Part shown: positions 17,952 through 24,927 of the stretch, piece after piece
How positions within the stretch are numbered: position 1 is the stretch's first letter
How the letters are laid out: each line of letters starts with the position of its first letter
From: UBA1081 sp964443825
Lineage (GTDB): Bacteria; Bacillota; Clostridia; Oscillospirales; Acutalibacteraceae
Assembly: GCA_964443825.1 (NCBI GenBank)
Contig: CAYUEV010000003.1
Location: forward strand, 1 to 64,000
Reading direction: 5' to 3'
DNA: 64,000 nucleotides
Made by a program: the position numbers and the translations under genes
Notes under the pieces: model-generated
Told to the model about the DNA's origin: nothing
The model's database searches: none
The model's input: the letters and a program-made list of their open reading frames with translations, nothing else

Positions 17952-18126
17952 TTTAGGCTACGCCGCGCGACGACCGCCTGACGGTTTTGCGCGCCGCCCG
18001 TCCGCGTTTTTTTAGTTATATGTCACAAAATTACCCAGTTGCGCGCAAAGTATCCCGCGTTTTTTCGCCGGACTAAAAATCCGACGGCGCGTCTGACGCG
18101 CGATCATTATGCGGCGTCGCCCTTAT
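17952..18126. repeat. Long imperfect palindrome, copy B
   Basis: About 175 bases in the divergent intergenic region (17933-18379). Left arm CGCCGCGCGACGACCGCC, right arm GCGCGATCATTATGCGGCG. The centre is less well preserved than in copies A and C (only AAAGTAT remains). The rest of this intergenic region is AT-rich and holds the promoter of the next gene. Confidence 0.75.
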
Positions 18127-18320
18127 TTTCTTTAGAATATATCAAATCATCATTAAAATCAAGCGCCAATAAATTTTTTGCCGCACAATTTTTTTTCGCT
18201 ATTTTTGTGGGATTTTTACAAAATAATGAGCTTAATGTTTAATTCTTTAAATTTGCGTCAAATATTCTTAACACTTTGTTTACAATAAATTTTCATATTT
18301 AGGGAACTTTTTATTTTTTA

Positions 18321-18349
18321 TTGACTTTATGTTGCTTTTATGTTTTAAT
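18321..18349 (+). promoter_or_regulatory. Promoter of dockerin protein gene
   Basis: TTGACT (18321-18326), 17-base spacer, TTTAAT (18344-18349). The ATG lies 30 bases further down. Confidence 0.65.
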
Positions 18350-18379
18350 AATGATAAAAGACGAAATGACGGTGATAAT

Positions 18380-19903
18380 ATGAAATTTTTTAAAAGTTCT
18401 TTAATTTTTGCTCTTTGCTTTCTAATATCCTCGCCTTTGTTTCTATTTAGCGCTTTCGCTTCGGGAAATGAAAATATCGCTACTTTTAACGCATACGCCG
18501 GGGATTACAGCGGGGATTATATTTATTGCTCGTCCCCCGTATATTCCCACCTTACCAAAGACGGCGACGAATTTATAAGAACCGAGTACGACCCCGAAAC
18601 GGGAAAAATAATAGAAGAGCGCTACTCCTCCGACCTCAGCCTTGCTTCATCCGTGATTATCGACCCCGAACTTCCCTTGTACGGCGGCATATACAAAGAC
18701 GCTAATGAAAATTATGTCGTAACGGGCAAAGAAAATATTTCCGAAGACCCTAACGCCGAAGTTATCAGGATAACCAAATACTCAAAAGACTGGAAAGTTT
18801 TAGGGAGGGCGTCCGTATCCGGGGAAAATACCGTTACGCCTTTCGCTAACGGCTCCTTAAAATTTTTAAAATACGGCGACGTTCTCTATATCGACGCCAC
18901 TCACACGATGTTTAGAACGGACGACGACTTAAACCATCAGTCGAACATGCTAATATCTTTAGACGCCGCCAATATGAAAATTAAGTACGTAAGAGACGAT
19001 ATTGCGAACGTATCGACGGGTTACGTCAGTCACTCTTTTAATCAATTTATAGCTTTAGACGAAAGCACGGGCAGTATTGTAACGGTCGATCACGGCGACG
19101 CGTACCCTAGGAGCGTCGCGTTGTTTAAGTTCCCCGTCAACGCGGGCAACTATCAACTTAACGAGGCTACCTATACCGACGTCTTTGACATTTCGGGGGA
19201 AATCGGCGACAACAGCACGTACTGTTCGGTTGGAGGGCTCGCCGTGTCCAAAAACAACTATATAATTTCCCTTTCGAGCGCCGATCAGTCCCGACAGGAT
19301 CTTAACGGCGGCGTTCATAAAAACGTATACATTACCGTAACTCCTAAAAACAACTTTAAAGAAGGTTCGACGAAAGTAATAAAATTGACGGACTACAAAG
19401 ACGGCGACGGGGAGCTGTCGGCGGGAACTCCTAAGCTTGTACCCTTAAATTCAGGAAGATTCCTTGTAATCTGGAATAACCAGGTAGGGGTCGGGGAGGA
19501 GAGTACGTCTTACAACGACTCTTTGTCTTACGTAATAATCGACGGAAACGGCAATAAACTTTCAAATATCTTCACTCAAGAGGGCGTTTTATCAGACTGC
19601 GAACCGATGATTGCGAATAACAAGGTTATCTGGTACGTAACGGAAGGATCTTCCCCCGTCTTTTACTCCATCGATATTAACACGTGGAGCATGAACGCCG
19701 GAAGTTCCGACCGCTCTTCAGCCGATATAAACGGCGACGGCAAAACTTCTGCTTCCGATGCGAGAGTCGTTTTAAGGTACTCCGCGAAACTTGAGGATTT
19801 AAGCGAAACGCAGTTAGAAGCGGCGGATATAAACGCGGACGGGAAAGTGACCGCTTCGGACGCGAGGAGCATTTTAAGATTGTCCGCGAGACTCTTTATT
19901 TAA
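18380..19903 (+). CDS. Secreted dockerin protein with putative beta-propeller-like domain
   Basis: 507 aa. Start chosen at MKFFKSS with GGTGATA just upstream, since an N-terminal signal peptide follows (hydrophobic to about residue 28, ending SAFA). The central ~400 residues are rich in beta strands and repeated short units (e.g. DDLNHQSNMLISLDA, SLSYVIIDGNGN) and may form a propeller, but I recognise no family and no catalytic motif. The C-terminal ~65 residues are a dockerin: ADINGDGKTSASDARVVLRYSA and ADINADGKVTASDARSILRLSA. It is bracketed by palindromic repeat copies B and C. Role unknown; secreted and presumably cohesin-bound. Confidence 0.8.
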   Translation: MKFFKSSLIFALCFLISSPLFLFSAFASGNENIATFNAYAGDYSGDYIYCSSPVYSHLTKDGDEFIRTEYDPETGKIIEERYSSDLSLASSVIIDPELPLYGGIYKDANENYVVTGKENISEDPNAEVIRITKYSKDWKVLGRASVSGENTVTPFANGSLKFLKYGDVLYIDATHTMFRTDDDLNHQSNMLISLDAANMKIKYVRDDIANVSTGYVSHSFNQFIALDESTGSIVTVDHGDAYPRSVALFKFPVNAGNYQLNEATYTDVFDISGEIGDNSTYCSVGGLAVSKNNYIISLSSADQSRQDLNGGVHKNVYITVTPKNNFKEGSTKVIKLTDYKDGDGELSAGTPKLVPLNSGRFLVIWNNQVGVGEESTSYNDSLSYVIIDGNGNKLSNIFTQEGVLSDCEPMIANNKVIWYVTEGSSPVFYSIDINTWSMNAGSSDRSSADINGDGKTSASDARVVLRYSAKLEDLSETQLEAADINADGKVTASDARSILRLSARLFI

Positions 19904-19911
19904 TATATCGC

Positions 19912-20090
19912 CTTAATGTAACGCCGCGCGACGACCGCCAGACGGTTTTGCGCGTCGTCCGCTCTTGTCTTTTTTCGTTACATCTTACAAAACGGTCATA
20001 CTTAAAGTATTCTTCCGCCTTTTATTTCATCTAACAAAAATCTGACGGCGCGTCCTTAACGCGCGGTCATTACGCGGCGGCTCTTTAAGC
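19912..20090. repeat. Long imperfect palindrome, copy C
   Basis: About 178 bases between the convergent dockerin and rsmI genes. Centre ATACTTAAAGTAT (19998-20010), identical to that in copy A. Left arm CGCCGCGCGACGACCGCC (shared with copy B), right arm ACGCGCGGTCATTACGCGGCG-like. Confidence 0.75.
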
Positions 20091-20107
20091 GTTTTAGCGT
20101 TAAAATT

Positions 20108-20140
20108 CCCCGCTCCTGACTTAAAGGGGCGGGGCGTTTT
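20108..20140. terminator. Terminator between dockerin gene and rsmI
   Basis: Stem CCCCGCTCC (20108-20116) with GGGGCGGGG (20126-20134), one G-T pair, followed by CGTTTTATT on the plus strand and by AATTTTAA on the minus strand; probably works in both directions. Confidence 0.85.
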
Positions 20141-20149
20141 ATTCTTTAA

Positions 20150-20977
20150 CTAATCTTCATCTATTAAAACTTTATATATTTCGCTTTTTTTAAATCCTGT
20201 TTTTATGGCCGCGTTTTTAGAAGCCGCGCTTTTTGTTTCGCCTTTCTTAATAAGTTCCCGCGCAAGCCTTACGGCGTAATCCAAGTTGAAAACTCTTTCC
20301 TCTTCTTTTTTTCCTTCTAAAATAATCACATATTCGCCTTTGATTTTAACGTCCTTATACTCTTCGTATGCCTTTTTAAGAGTGGTTACCTCCACGCTTT
20401 CATGAATTTTGGTAAGCTCTTTCGCAAGCGTTACTTTTCTGTCCCCAAAAGTATTAAGAAAGTCGCTTAAAGTCGCCAAAAGTTTATGCGGAGCCTCATA
20501 AAAAATCATCGTTCTCTTTTCGTTTTTAAGCTCCTCTAAACGCTCTTTTCTTCCGGGTTTATTAACCGTCAGGAACCCTTCGAAAGCGAACCTCGAAACG
20601 TCCATCCCGCTCGCGGCGGCGGCGGTTACTATTGCCGAGGGACCGGGGACGGACAGAACTTCCACTCCGCTTTCATGGCAGAGCTTCACAAGCCCCGTTC
20701 CGGGATCAGATATGGCGGGCGTTCCCGCGTCCGTTACGAGAGCGCAGTTTTCTCCCGATAAAATCCTGTCTAAAATAACTCCCTCGCGGCTTAATCTATT
20801 GTGTTCAAAATAGCTTATCATGGGCTTTTTTATCCCAAAGTGATTTAAAAGCTTAACTGTGACTCTCGTGTCCTCGGCCGCTATAAAATCCACGTTTCCA
20901 AGAGTTTCTTTAGCTCTTTCGGAAAAGTCGCCCAAATTCCCAATGGGAGTTCCGACGACAAATAATTTCCCGCTCAT
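20150..20977 (-). CDS. rsmI: 16S rRNA (cytidine1402-2'-O)-methyltransferase
   Basis: SAM-dependent rRNA methyltransferase of the tetrapyrrole-methylase fold. 275 aa. N-terminal LFVVGTPIGNLGDFSERA, then FIAAEDTR, VTDAGTPAISDPG and VPGPSAIVTAAAASG, all hallmarks. It lies three bases after the trmN6-like gene, a common pairing in Bacillota (yabB-yazA-yabC region). Confidence 0.96.
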   Translation of the reverse strand: MSGKLFVVGTPIGNLGDFSERAKETLGNVDFIAAEDTRVTVKLLNHFGIKKPMISYFEHNRLSREGVILDRILSGENCALVTDAGTPAISDPGTGLVKLCHESGVEVLSVPGPSAIVTAAAASGMDVSRFAFEGFLTVNKPGRKERLEELKNEKRTMIFYEAPHKLLATLSDFLNTFGDRKVTLAKELTKIHESVEVTTLKKAYEEYKDVKIKGEYVIILEGKKEEERVFNLDYAVRLARELIKKGETKSAASKNAAIKTGFKKSEIYKVLIDED

Positions 20978-20980
20978 AAT

Positions 20981-21712
20981 TTAATCCTTTTTGTAAGAGC
21001 CTATGATCTTTAGCATTTCTTTTGACAGATTTTCCCCGTCTTTTATATAAAGTTCCGGCTCGACCGTAAGTCCCGGATTTCCCCCCGATCTTCCCTCGAT
21101 AAGGGCTAAAAACGGCGCTTTATTTATTCTTTCCGACGCGAATCTCAATCTCTTTGGCTCGATTTTATATTTTTTCATTGAGGAAATCAACTCGATAAGT
21201 CTTTCCGGTCTTACGCACATATCGAGCTTTCCGCCGAACTTTAAAAGCTTAGACGCGCTTTTCGCAATATCGTCAAAAGAACAACATACCTCGTGCCTCG
21301 CGATTCTCGCGCTTTCGGCTCTGTTTTTAAGACCCGCCCCGTCTTTAGTATAGGGCGGGTTCATGGAAATTAAGTCTAAATTTTCGTTTATAACGCCTTT
21401 AAGGTCTTTTAAGTCGCGGTTTATTGGAACTATATTGTCGACCCCGGAAATTTCAATCGACCGCTTTAACATCTCTATGGCGTTTTCTTGAATATCCAAG
21501 GCGTATATCTTTTTTGGAAGCGATTCTCTTTTCCAATAAAAGGGGATTATTCCCGACCCCGTCCCAAAGTCGCAAACGACCGAATCTTTTTTAGGGAGAG
21601 AAAAGCGCGCCAAAATCAAAGCGTCAGTCCCGAAAGTATACTCGTCGCTTACTATTAAATCAAGATTTTCGCTTATATTTTCTATATGTTCGTTTTCTTT
21701 TAAATTTATCAT
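20981..21712 (-). CDS. tRNA1(Val) (adenine37-N6)-methyltransferase-like protein
   Basis: Rossmann-fold SAM methyltransferase of the TrmN6/YabB group, 243 aa. SAM motif DFGTGSGIIPFYW, and the N6-adenine motif NPPY within LISMNPPYTKDG. The ATG overlaps the stop of the upstream dockerin gene as ATGA, so translation may be coupled to a secreted-protein gene, which is an odd partner. Followed by rsmI. Confidence 0.92.
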   Translation of the reverse strand: MINLKENEHIENISENLDLIVSDEYTFGTDALILARFSLPKKDSVVCDFGTGSGIIPFYWKRESLPKKIYALDIQENAIEMLKRSIEISGVDNIVPINRDLKDLKGVINENLDLISMNPPYTKDGAGLKNRAESARIARHEVCCSFDDIAKSASKLLKFGGKLDMCVRPERLIELISSMKKYKIEPKRLRFASERINKAPFLALIEGRSGGNPGLTVEPELYIKDGENLSKEMLKIIGSYKKD

Positions 21713-23358
21713 AAACCGGGTATCGGCGGGAGAGTATTTTCAAAGCGGTCTAACGACGCCGAAACCCTGAGCGTTTTTCTCGCGTCCGAAGCCGTGATTT
21801 TCCCGTCGCCGTTTGTGTCGGCGGATACAAAATACTCGTTTTCGAGTTTCTGAAGGGCGGAAGAAGTCCTTAAAATCTCTCTCGCGTCGCTTGACGTGAC
21901 GTCCCCGTCGCCGTTTATGTCTCCCGTCACGCTCACTGTATATTCGGTAACCGCGCCGTCTTTATCGACGTTATCCACTTTAAATCCCGTCGCCATGCCG
22001 TCGCCGTCGCTTACAAGCCCGTTATCAAGACCGTGAACCGTAAAGATAGCGCTGTTTTTAAACTCTGATAAAAATTCCTCTACGGTTTCGCCGGGCGCTA
22101 CGTTCCTAATAATCATGGTTTTATAATCAACTTTAAGAGGAGAGTCGTCATTTGGTACGATCCTGGTAATTTTCGGCTCTTCGTCCTCGTTTAAATTGCC
22201 GTTATTGTTCGTGTCGCCCAGTACAATAACGTCGATCACCTCTTCACCGCACACAAGGCATGTGTACTTAACTTTAGCCGAAGTTCCGTCCGCAGATTTT
22301 TCCAAGACCTCAAAAGCCCCTAAAGTATGTTCGGTTTTGGGAATTACCACAGGCGCGGAGTTTTCTCCGCAAATGGAGCACACTTTATGTTTTTGCCCCG
22401 TTTCGCTGCAAGTGGGTTCTTTATCTATTATAAATTCTCCCGAGTAATTATGCGCGTTTTCGTCTATGGGGATTACCGTTTCTTCCGATGATTTTCCGCA
22501 ATATACGCATTTTTTGGACTTTAGTCCCTCTTCAGAGCAAGTCGGCTTTTTATCTATCACAAATTCGTCGGGGTAGGAGTGCGCTTCCGGGTCTATCGGT
22601 ATTTCTTTAGAATCCACGGGCGAGCCGCACACGACGCAGTGATAGGACTCCGACCCGGGACTTGAGCAAGTCGCGGGAGCGTTTATCGTTAAAATATTAT
22701 CCGAAATATGTTTTTCCGTTTTAGGTATGACCGAGAATTTAGCCGCCGCGCCGCATAAGTCGCAATAGTACACAATTTCGCCGTCAACGCCGCAAGTAGG
22801 CTCTTTTATGACTTCATATTTGGAGTTTTCAGTCGTTACGTGCGCGTCGGGGTCGGACGGTATTTCTTTCATATCAAAATATTGATGGCATAACGAGCAT
22901 TCATAAGCCTTTTGACCCGCTTCCGAGCAGGTGGGAGCTTTCGTCACCACATAGTCTCCAGACTTTACATGAGCTTCCGGGTCGGGCTTAAACTCGGTAA
23001 AATCCACTTTCTGGTTGCAGTCCGCGCAAATACGGTACCCGTACCCGCCTGTTTGGCACGTGGGCTTAGTTTCATAGAACCACGTGTCCGGCACGTTCGA
23101 ATGAGCGTCCGGATCAATGGGAATCGTCACGTTCTCAATGTACCCGCACACGACGCATTTACGGTACTTCAGCCCCTCTTTAGAGCAAGTCGCGGGAACG
23201 GCGAGAGTATAATCATCAATAAATGTATGCTTTTCGCATTGACCGTAATCCGCTAAATATGGCTCTTTAATCGATATTTCATCTTTCTCCGCCGTAAAGC
23301 ACAACGTCGCCGCAATCAAGACCAACCCAATACCCAAAGCGTAAAATACTTTTTTCAT
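21709..23358 (-). CDS. Secreted protein with seven Cys-rich repeats and a C-terminal dockerin
   Basis: 549 aa from the ATG of MKKVFYAL. Signal peptide at residues 1-22. Residues 40-360 hold seven tandem units of about 42-47 residues with the pattern TCxxxGxxxxxCxxC...IPxDPxAH (for example PTCSEEGLKSKKCVYCG), plus a partial eighth lacking the first cysteine. Three cysteines per unit in a zinc-ribbon-like spacing are seen in many clostridial surface proteins; metal binding is inferred. Next comes a domain of about 90 residues (PGETVEEFLSEFKN..) and then a dockerin (GDINGDGDVTSSDAREILR, ADTNGDGKITASDARKTLR). Its stop overlaps the next methyltransferase start. Function unknown; probably extracellular binding or assembly. 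Confidence 0.85.
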   Translation of the reverse strand: MKKVFYALGIGLVLIAATLCFTAEKDEISIKEPYLADYGQCEKHTFIDDYTLAVPATCSKEGLKYRKCVVCGYIENVTIPIDPDAHSNVPDTWFYETKPTCQTGGYGYRICADCNQKVDFTEFKPDPEAHVKSGDYVVTKAPTCSEAGQKAYECSLCHQYFDMKEIPSDPDAHVTTENSKYEVIKEPTCGVDGEIVYYCDLCGAAAKFSVIPKTEKHISDNILTINAPATCSSPGSESYHCVVCGSPVDSKEIPIDPEAHSYPDEFVIDKKPTCSEEGLKSKKCVYCGKSSEETVIPIDENAHNYSGEFIIDKEPTCSETGQKHKVCSICGENSAPVVIPKTEHTLGAFEVLEKSADGTSAKVKYTCLVCGEEVIDVIVLGDTNNNGNLNEDEEPKITRIVPNDDSPLKVDYKTMIIRNVAPGETVEEFLSEFKNSAIFTVHGLDNGLVSDGDGMATGFKVDNVDKDGAVTEYTVSVTGDINGDGDVTSSDAREILRTSSALQKLENEYFVSADTNGDGKITASDARKTLRVSASLDRFENTLPPIPGL

Positions 23359-23417
23359 TTTCTTTTCTCTTCTCCCTGTTCTGTTTGACAAATCGCGCCG
23401 TACACCTAGCCGCGTAC

Positions 23418-23446
23418 ATTATACCACAATTTTTCATTTTTGTCAA
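23418..23446 (-). promoter_or_regulatory. Promoter of the Cys-rich dockerin gene
   Basis: Minus strand TTGACA (23441-23446), 17-base spacer, TATAAT (23418-23423), 60 bases upstream of the start codon. It may also serve the downstream methyltransferase and rsmI. Confidence 0.85.
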
Positions 23447-23732
23447 ATATGCGTTAGATTTTGGATATTAGATTTAGACGCTAGATACCAAACGTCAGAC
23501 CGAAAACGGCTGATTTTTCTATAAGAAGAGCGATGAATATTAGACGTCAATTAGAGATAAGGATAAAATTTTAAACCGCTTTACTGTCCGCTAATCGCCG
23601 ATCGCCGCCGAACGCCGCGGCAAAACCGGCTTTTTTACAATTTTATCATCTATCGTCTAATATAGTTCTCCCCCGAGCGTGGACGACGCGTCAAAAACGG
23701 CGACGTCGCGACTCCGGGGGAGAAGTTCATAT
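23447..23732. other. Intergenic patch with degenerate repeats and a 10-bp hairpin
   Basis: No gene seen. It contains several degenerate ATATTAGACG-type units, a core CTGTCCGCTAATCGCC (23584-23599) related on the opposite strand to sequences near 7-25 and 39328-39346, and a perfect 10-bp inverted repeat TTCTCCCCCG (23666-23675) / CGGGGGAGAA (23715-23724) enclosing GC-rich, partly self-complementary sequence. Confidence 0.5.
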
Positions 23733-23836
23733 TAAAAAAAAAGATTTTTCGGCGGGCGCGGCGTCCTCCCGCATCTCTTTTAGCCCAGTAGGCGCGTGGT
23801 TGCCGCGAAATTGACCACCTCGAAAAACCTTCCCAA
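23733..23836 (-). ncRNA. Candidate small RNA, about 100 nt, unknown family
   Basis: Bounded by a promoter (see 23841-23869) and by a hairpin GCGGG (23768-23772 on the minus strand reading) / CCCGC (23752-23756) followed by a T-rich run (minus strand, 23734-23747). Internally GTGGT and ACCAC can pair (around 23789-23816), and CCTT-GGG-AAGG forms a small 5' hairpin. No reading frame of note and no match to SRP, 6S, RNase P or riboswitch signatures that I know. Confidence 0.45.
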
Positions 23837-23840
23837 GGGT

Positions 23841-23869
23841 ATTGTATCATATTTGTTTTCTTTTGTAAA
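23841..23869 (-). promoter_or_regulatory. Promoter of the candidate small RNA
   Basis: Minus strand TTTACA (23864-23869), 17-base spacer, TACAAT (23841-23846). It sits at the 3' end of the nuclease gene and no gene lies downstream, so a noncoding transcript is the natural reading. Confidence 0.5.
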
Positions 23870-24284
23870 GTATATTTTTTGTCCTTAAATACCTCAGCCA
23901 TCTTTTTTCATTTATTCTTAAAAAAGTTATAATGGAATTTTTATATTTCGGCGGGTCATCGGGTTTAACAAGCCGCATCACTACCTGGAATTTTTCTTTT
24001 TCTGAAAATTCTTTCAAGATAACCGCCGTGTAAACCTGATTGGATTCGATAATATAATCCGGCTCCTTAATGATTTCAGGGAGATATTTCGAGAAATTTT
24101 CATAAACGCCCGGTCGCCTGCTCTCTATGTGTTCAATTTGCCTTGCAGTGATAATAACGTCGTCTGTCAATATATTTTTCGCGACGCATTTATAAATATC
24201 TTTATTTATTTTTCCTATTTGGAAAATATTGTCTTCATGCATTGCTAAAACGTTGCTAAATTCAGAATTTAAAAGGCTTATCAT
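23847..24284 (-). CDS. PBECR-type (Barnase-EndoU-ColicinE5/D-RelE-like) nuclease-domain protein
   Basis: 145 aa. Recognised from the segment KINKDIYKCVAKNI-LTDDVIITARQIEHIESRRPGVYENFSKYLPEII and the C-terminal YKNSIITFLRINEKRW; this resembles phage-associated PBECR RNase-fold domains, which usually occur at the ends of phage head or polymorphic toxin proteins. Here it is a free-standing ORF. The sequence is AT-rich and its codon use differs from neighbours, suggesting transfer. The ATG lacks a good ribosome site. The frame is the same as that of the upstream 106-aa ORF, separated only by one TAG (24309-24311), so the two may be a single gene interrupted by a stop. Activity is inferred. Confidence 0.65.
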   Translation of the reverse strand: MISLLNSEFSNVLAMHEDNIFQIGKINKDIYKCVAKNILTDDVIITARQIEHIESRRPGVYENFSKYLPEIIKEPDYIIESNQVYTAVILKEFSEKEKFQVVMRLVKPDDPPKYKNSIITFLRINEKRWLRYLRTKNILYKRKQI

Positions 24285-24308
24285 CGCGCTTGTGTTTAAA
24301 TAAGTCCT

Positions 24309-24629
24309 CTAAATCCATTTCCGATTGCGTCCATGCGCAAAACCTATATCGTAATAGTCACAGACGTTTACTTTGTTATTGTCAATTCGACATATCTGTA
24401 TCGTTGATCCGTCAACGTCAACAAGTGACTTCCGCTTTACGGCGTTTGGGCAACTATCTTCAATTATCTTGCAAGTTTCTTCAAATTTCATTGGGCTGTT
24501 TTCGGGATTTACGCAATATATATTTAGATTCCATAAAATACCGCCTCGCAAACCAAATTCTTTATCTATATTCTTGTTTGTCGTTGAAGCCGTTCTCAGA
24601 GCGATTTTATCCGCTATACTAATCGTCAA
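24309..24629 (-). CDS. Small unknown ORF upstream of the PBECR nuclease, same frame
   Basis: 106 aa, unrecognised, TTG start with GGGGAG nine bases upstream. Features: FGLRGGILWNLNIYCVNPENS and a tail rich in Asp/Asn/Cys ending GRNRKWI. Not secreted, no membrane segment. It ends in TAG, after which the frame continues open for eight codons (RTYLNTSA) into the nuclease ATG. It could be the N-terminal part of a broken larger protein, an immunity or antitoxin partner, or an independent gene; the sequence does not decide. Confidence 0.45.
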   Translation of the reverse strand: MTISIADKIALRTASTTNKNIDKEFGLRGGILWNLNIYCVNPENSPMKFEETCKIIEDSCPNAVKRKSLVDVDGSTIQICRIDNNKVNVCDYYDIGFAHGRNRKWI

Positions 24630-24746
24630 TATCGCCCGCTCCCCGCCGCTGACCGCGGCAATAAAAATCTTCGTCCCGCATTCCGGCGTCTAATGCCAAA
24701 AACATAAAAACTATTTCCACTTTTATCATTTTTTTTGGAAAAATAC

Positions 24747-24775
24747 TTGACTTTTTTATTTTTTAATGCTATAAT
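24747..24775 (+). promoter_or_regulatory. Strong promoter of the pseudoknot RNA
   Basis: TTGACT (24747-24752), 17-base spacer, TATAAT (24770-24775) on the plus strand. No open reading frame follows before the terminator at 24885-24927. With the RNA it accounts for most of the 24630-24927 non-coding stretch; 24630-24746 shows nothing clear. Confidence 0.85.
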
Positions 24776-24782
24776 AAAAATA

Positions 24783-24927
24783 TAGAAGGGTGAAAGGCGC
24801 AAAAGCTATTTACTCGGTATAAAAATCCTTTTTCGTTTTGATTGATTTTTATTAGCTTTCATCTGCTTTTCGCGTTATCATAGGAAGCGTCGCCGAATCG
24901 GTCCTTGTTTGGCGACGCTTCGCTTTT
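24783..24927 (+). ncRNA. Candidate structured noncoding RNA with pseudoknot and terminator
   Basis: About 145 nt from the expected transcription start to the T-tract. Helix a: GGTGAAAG (24789-24796) pairs with CTTTCATC (24856-24863), 8 bp with one G-T. Helix b: GCGCAAAAGC (24797-24806) pairs with GCTTTTCGC (24865-24873), 9 bp with C24800 bulged. The order a-b-a'-b' makes a pseudoknot. Between them TAAAAATC (24820-24827) and GATTTTTA (24844-24851) form an 8-bp hairpin. The end is a perfect 10-bp terminator stem, AAGCGTCGCC (24885-24894) / GGCGACGCTT (24911-24920), followed by CGCTTTTTTATTT. An alternative AAAGCTA/TAGCTTT pairing would compete with the pseudoknot. I cannot match it to a known RNA class. 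Confidence 0.7.

Noticed and set aside
23789..23816. Possible T-box motif (GTGGTTGCCGCG resembles GGGTGGTACCGCG) on the plus strand
   Set aside because: No specifier loop, no downstream plus-strand gene and a poor match to the core; the hairpin is better explained as part of the minus-strand small RNA.
23650..23901. 83-aa minus-strand reading frame over the small-RNA region
   Set aside because: It covers a hairpin, a T-rich terminator and the end of the nuclease gene in another frame; no ribosome site and composition unlike a protein.
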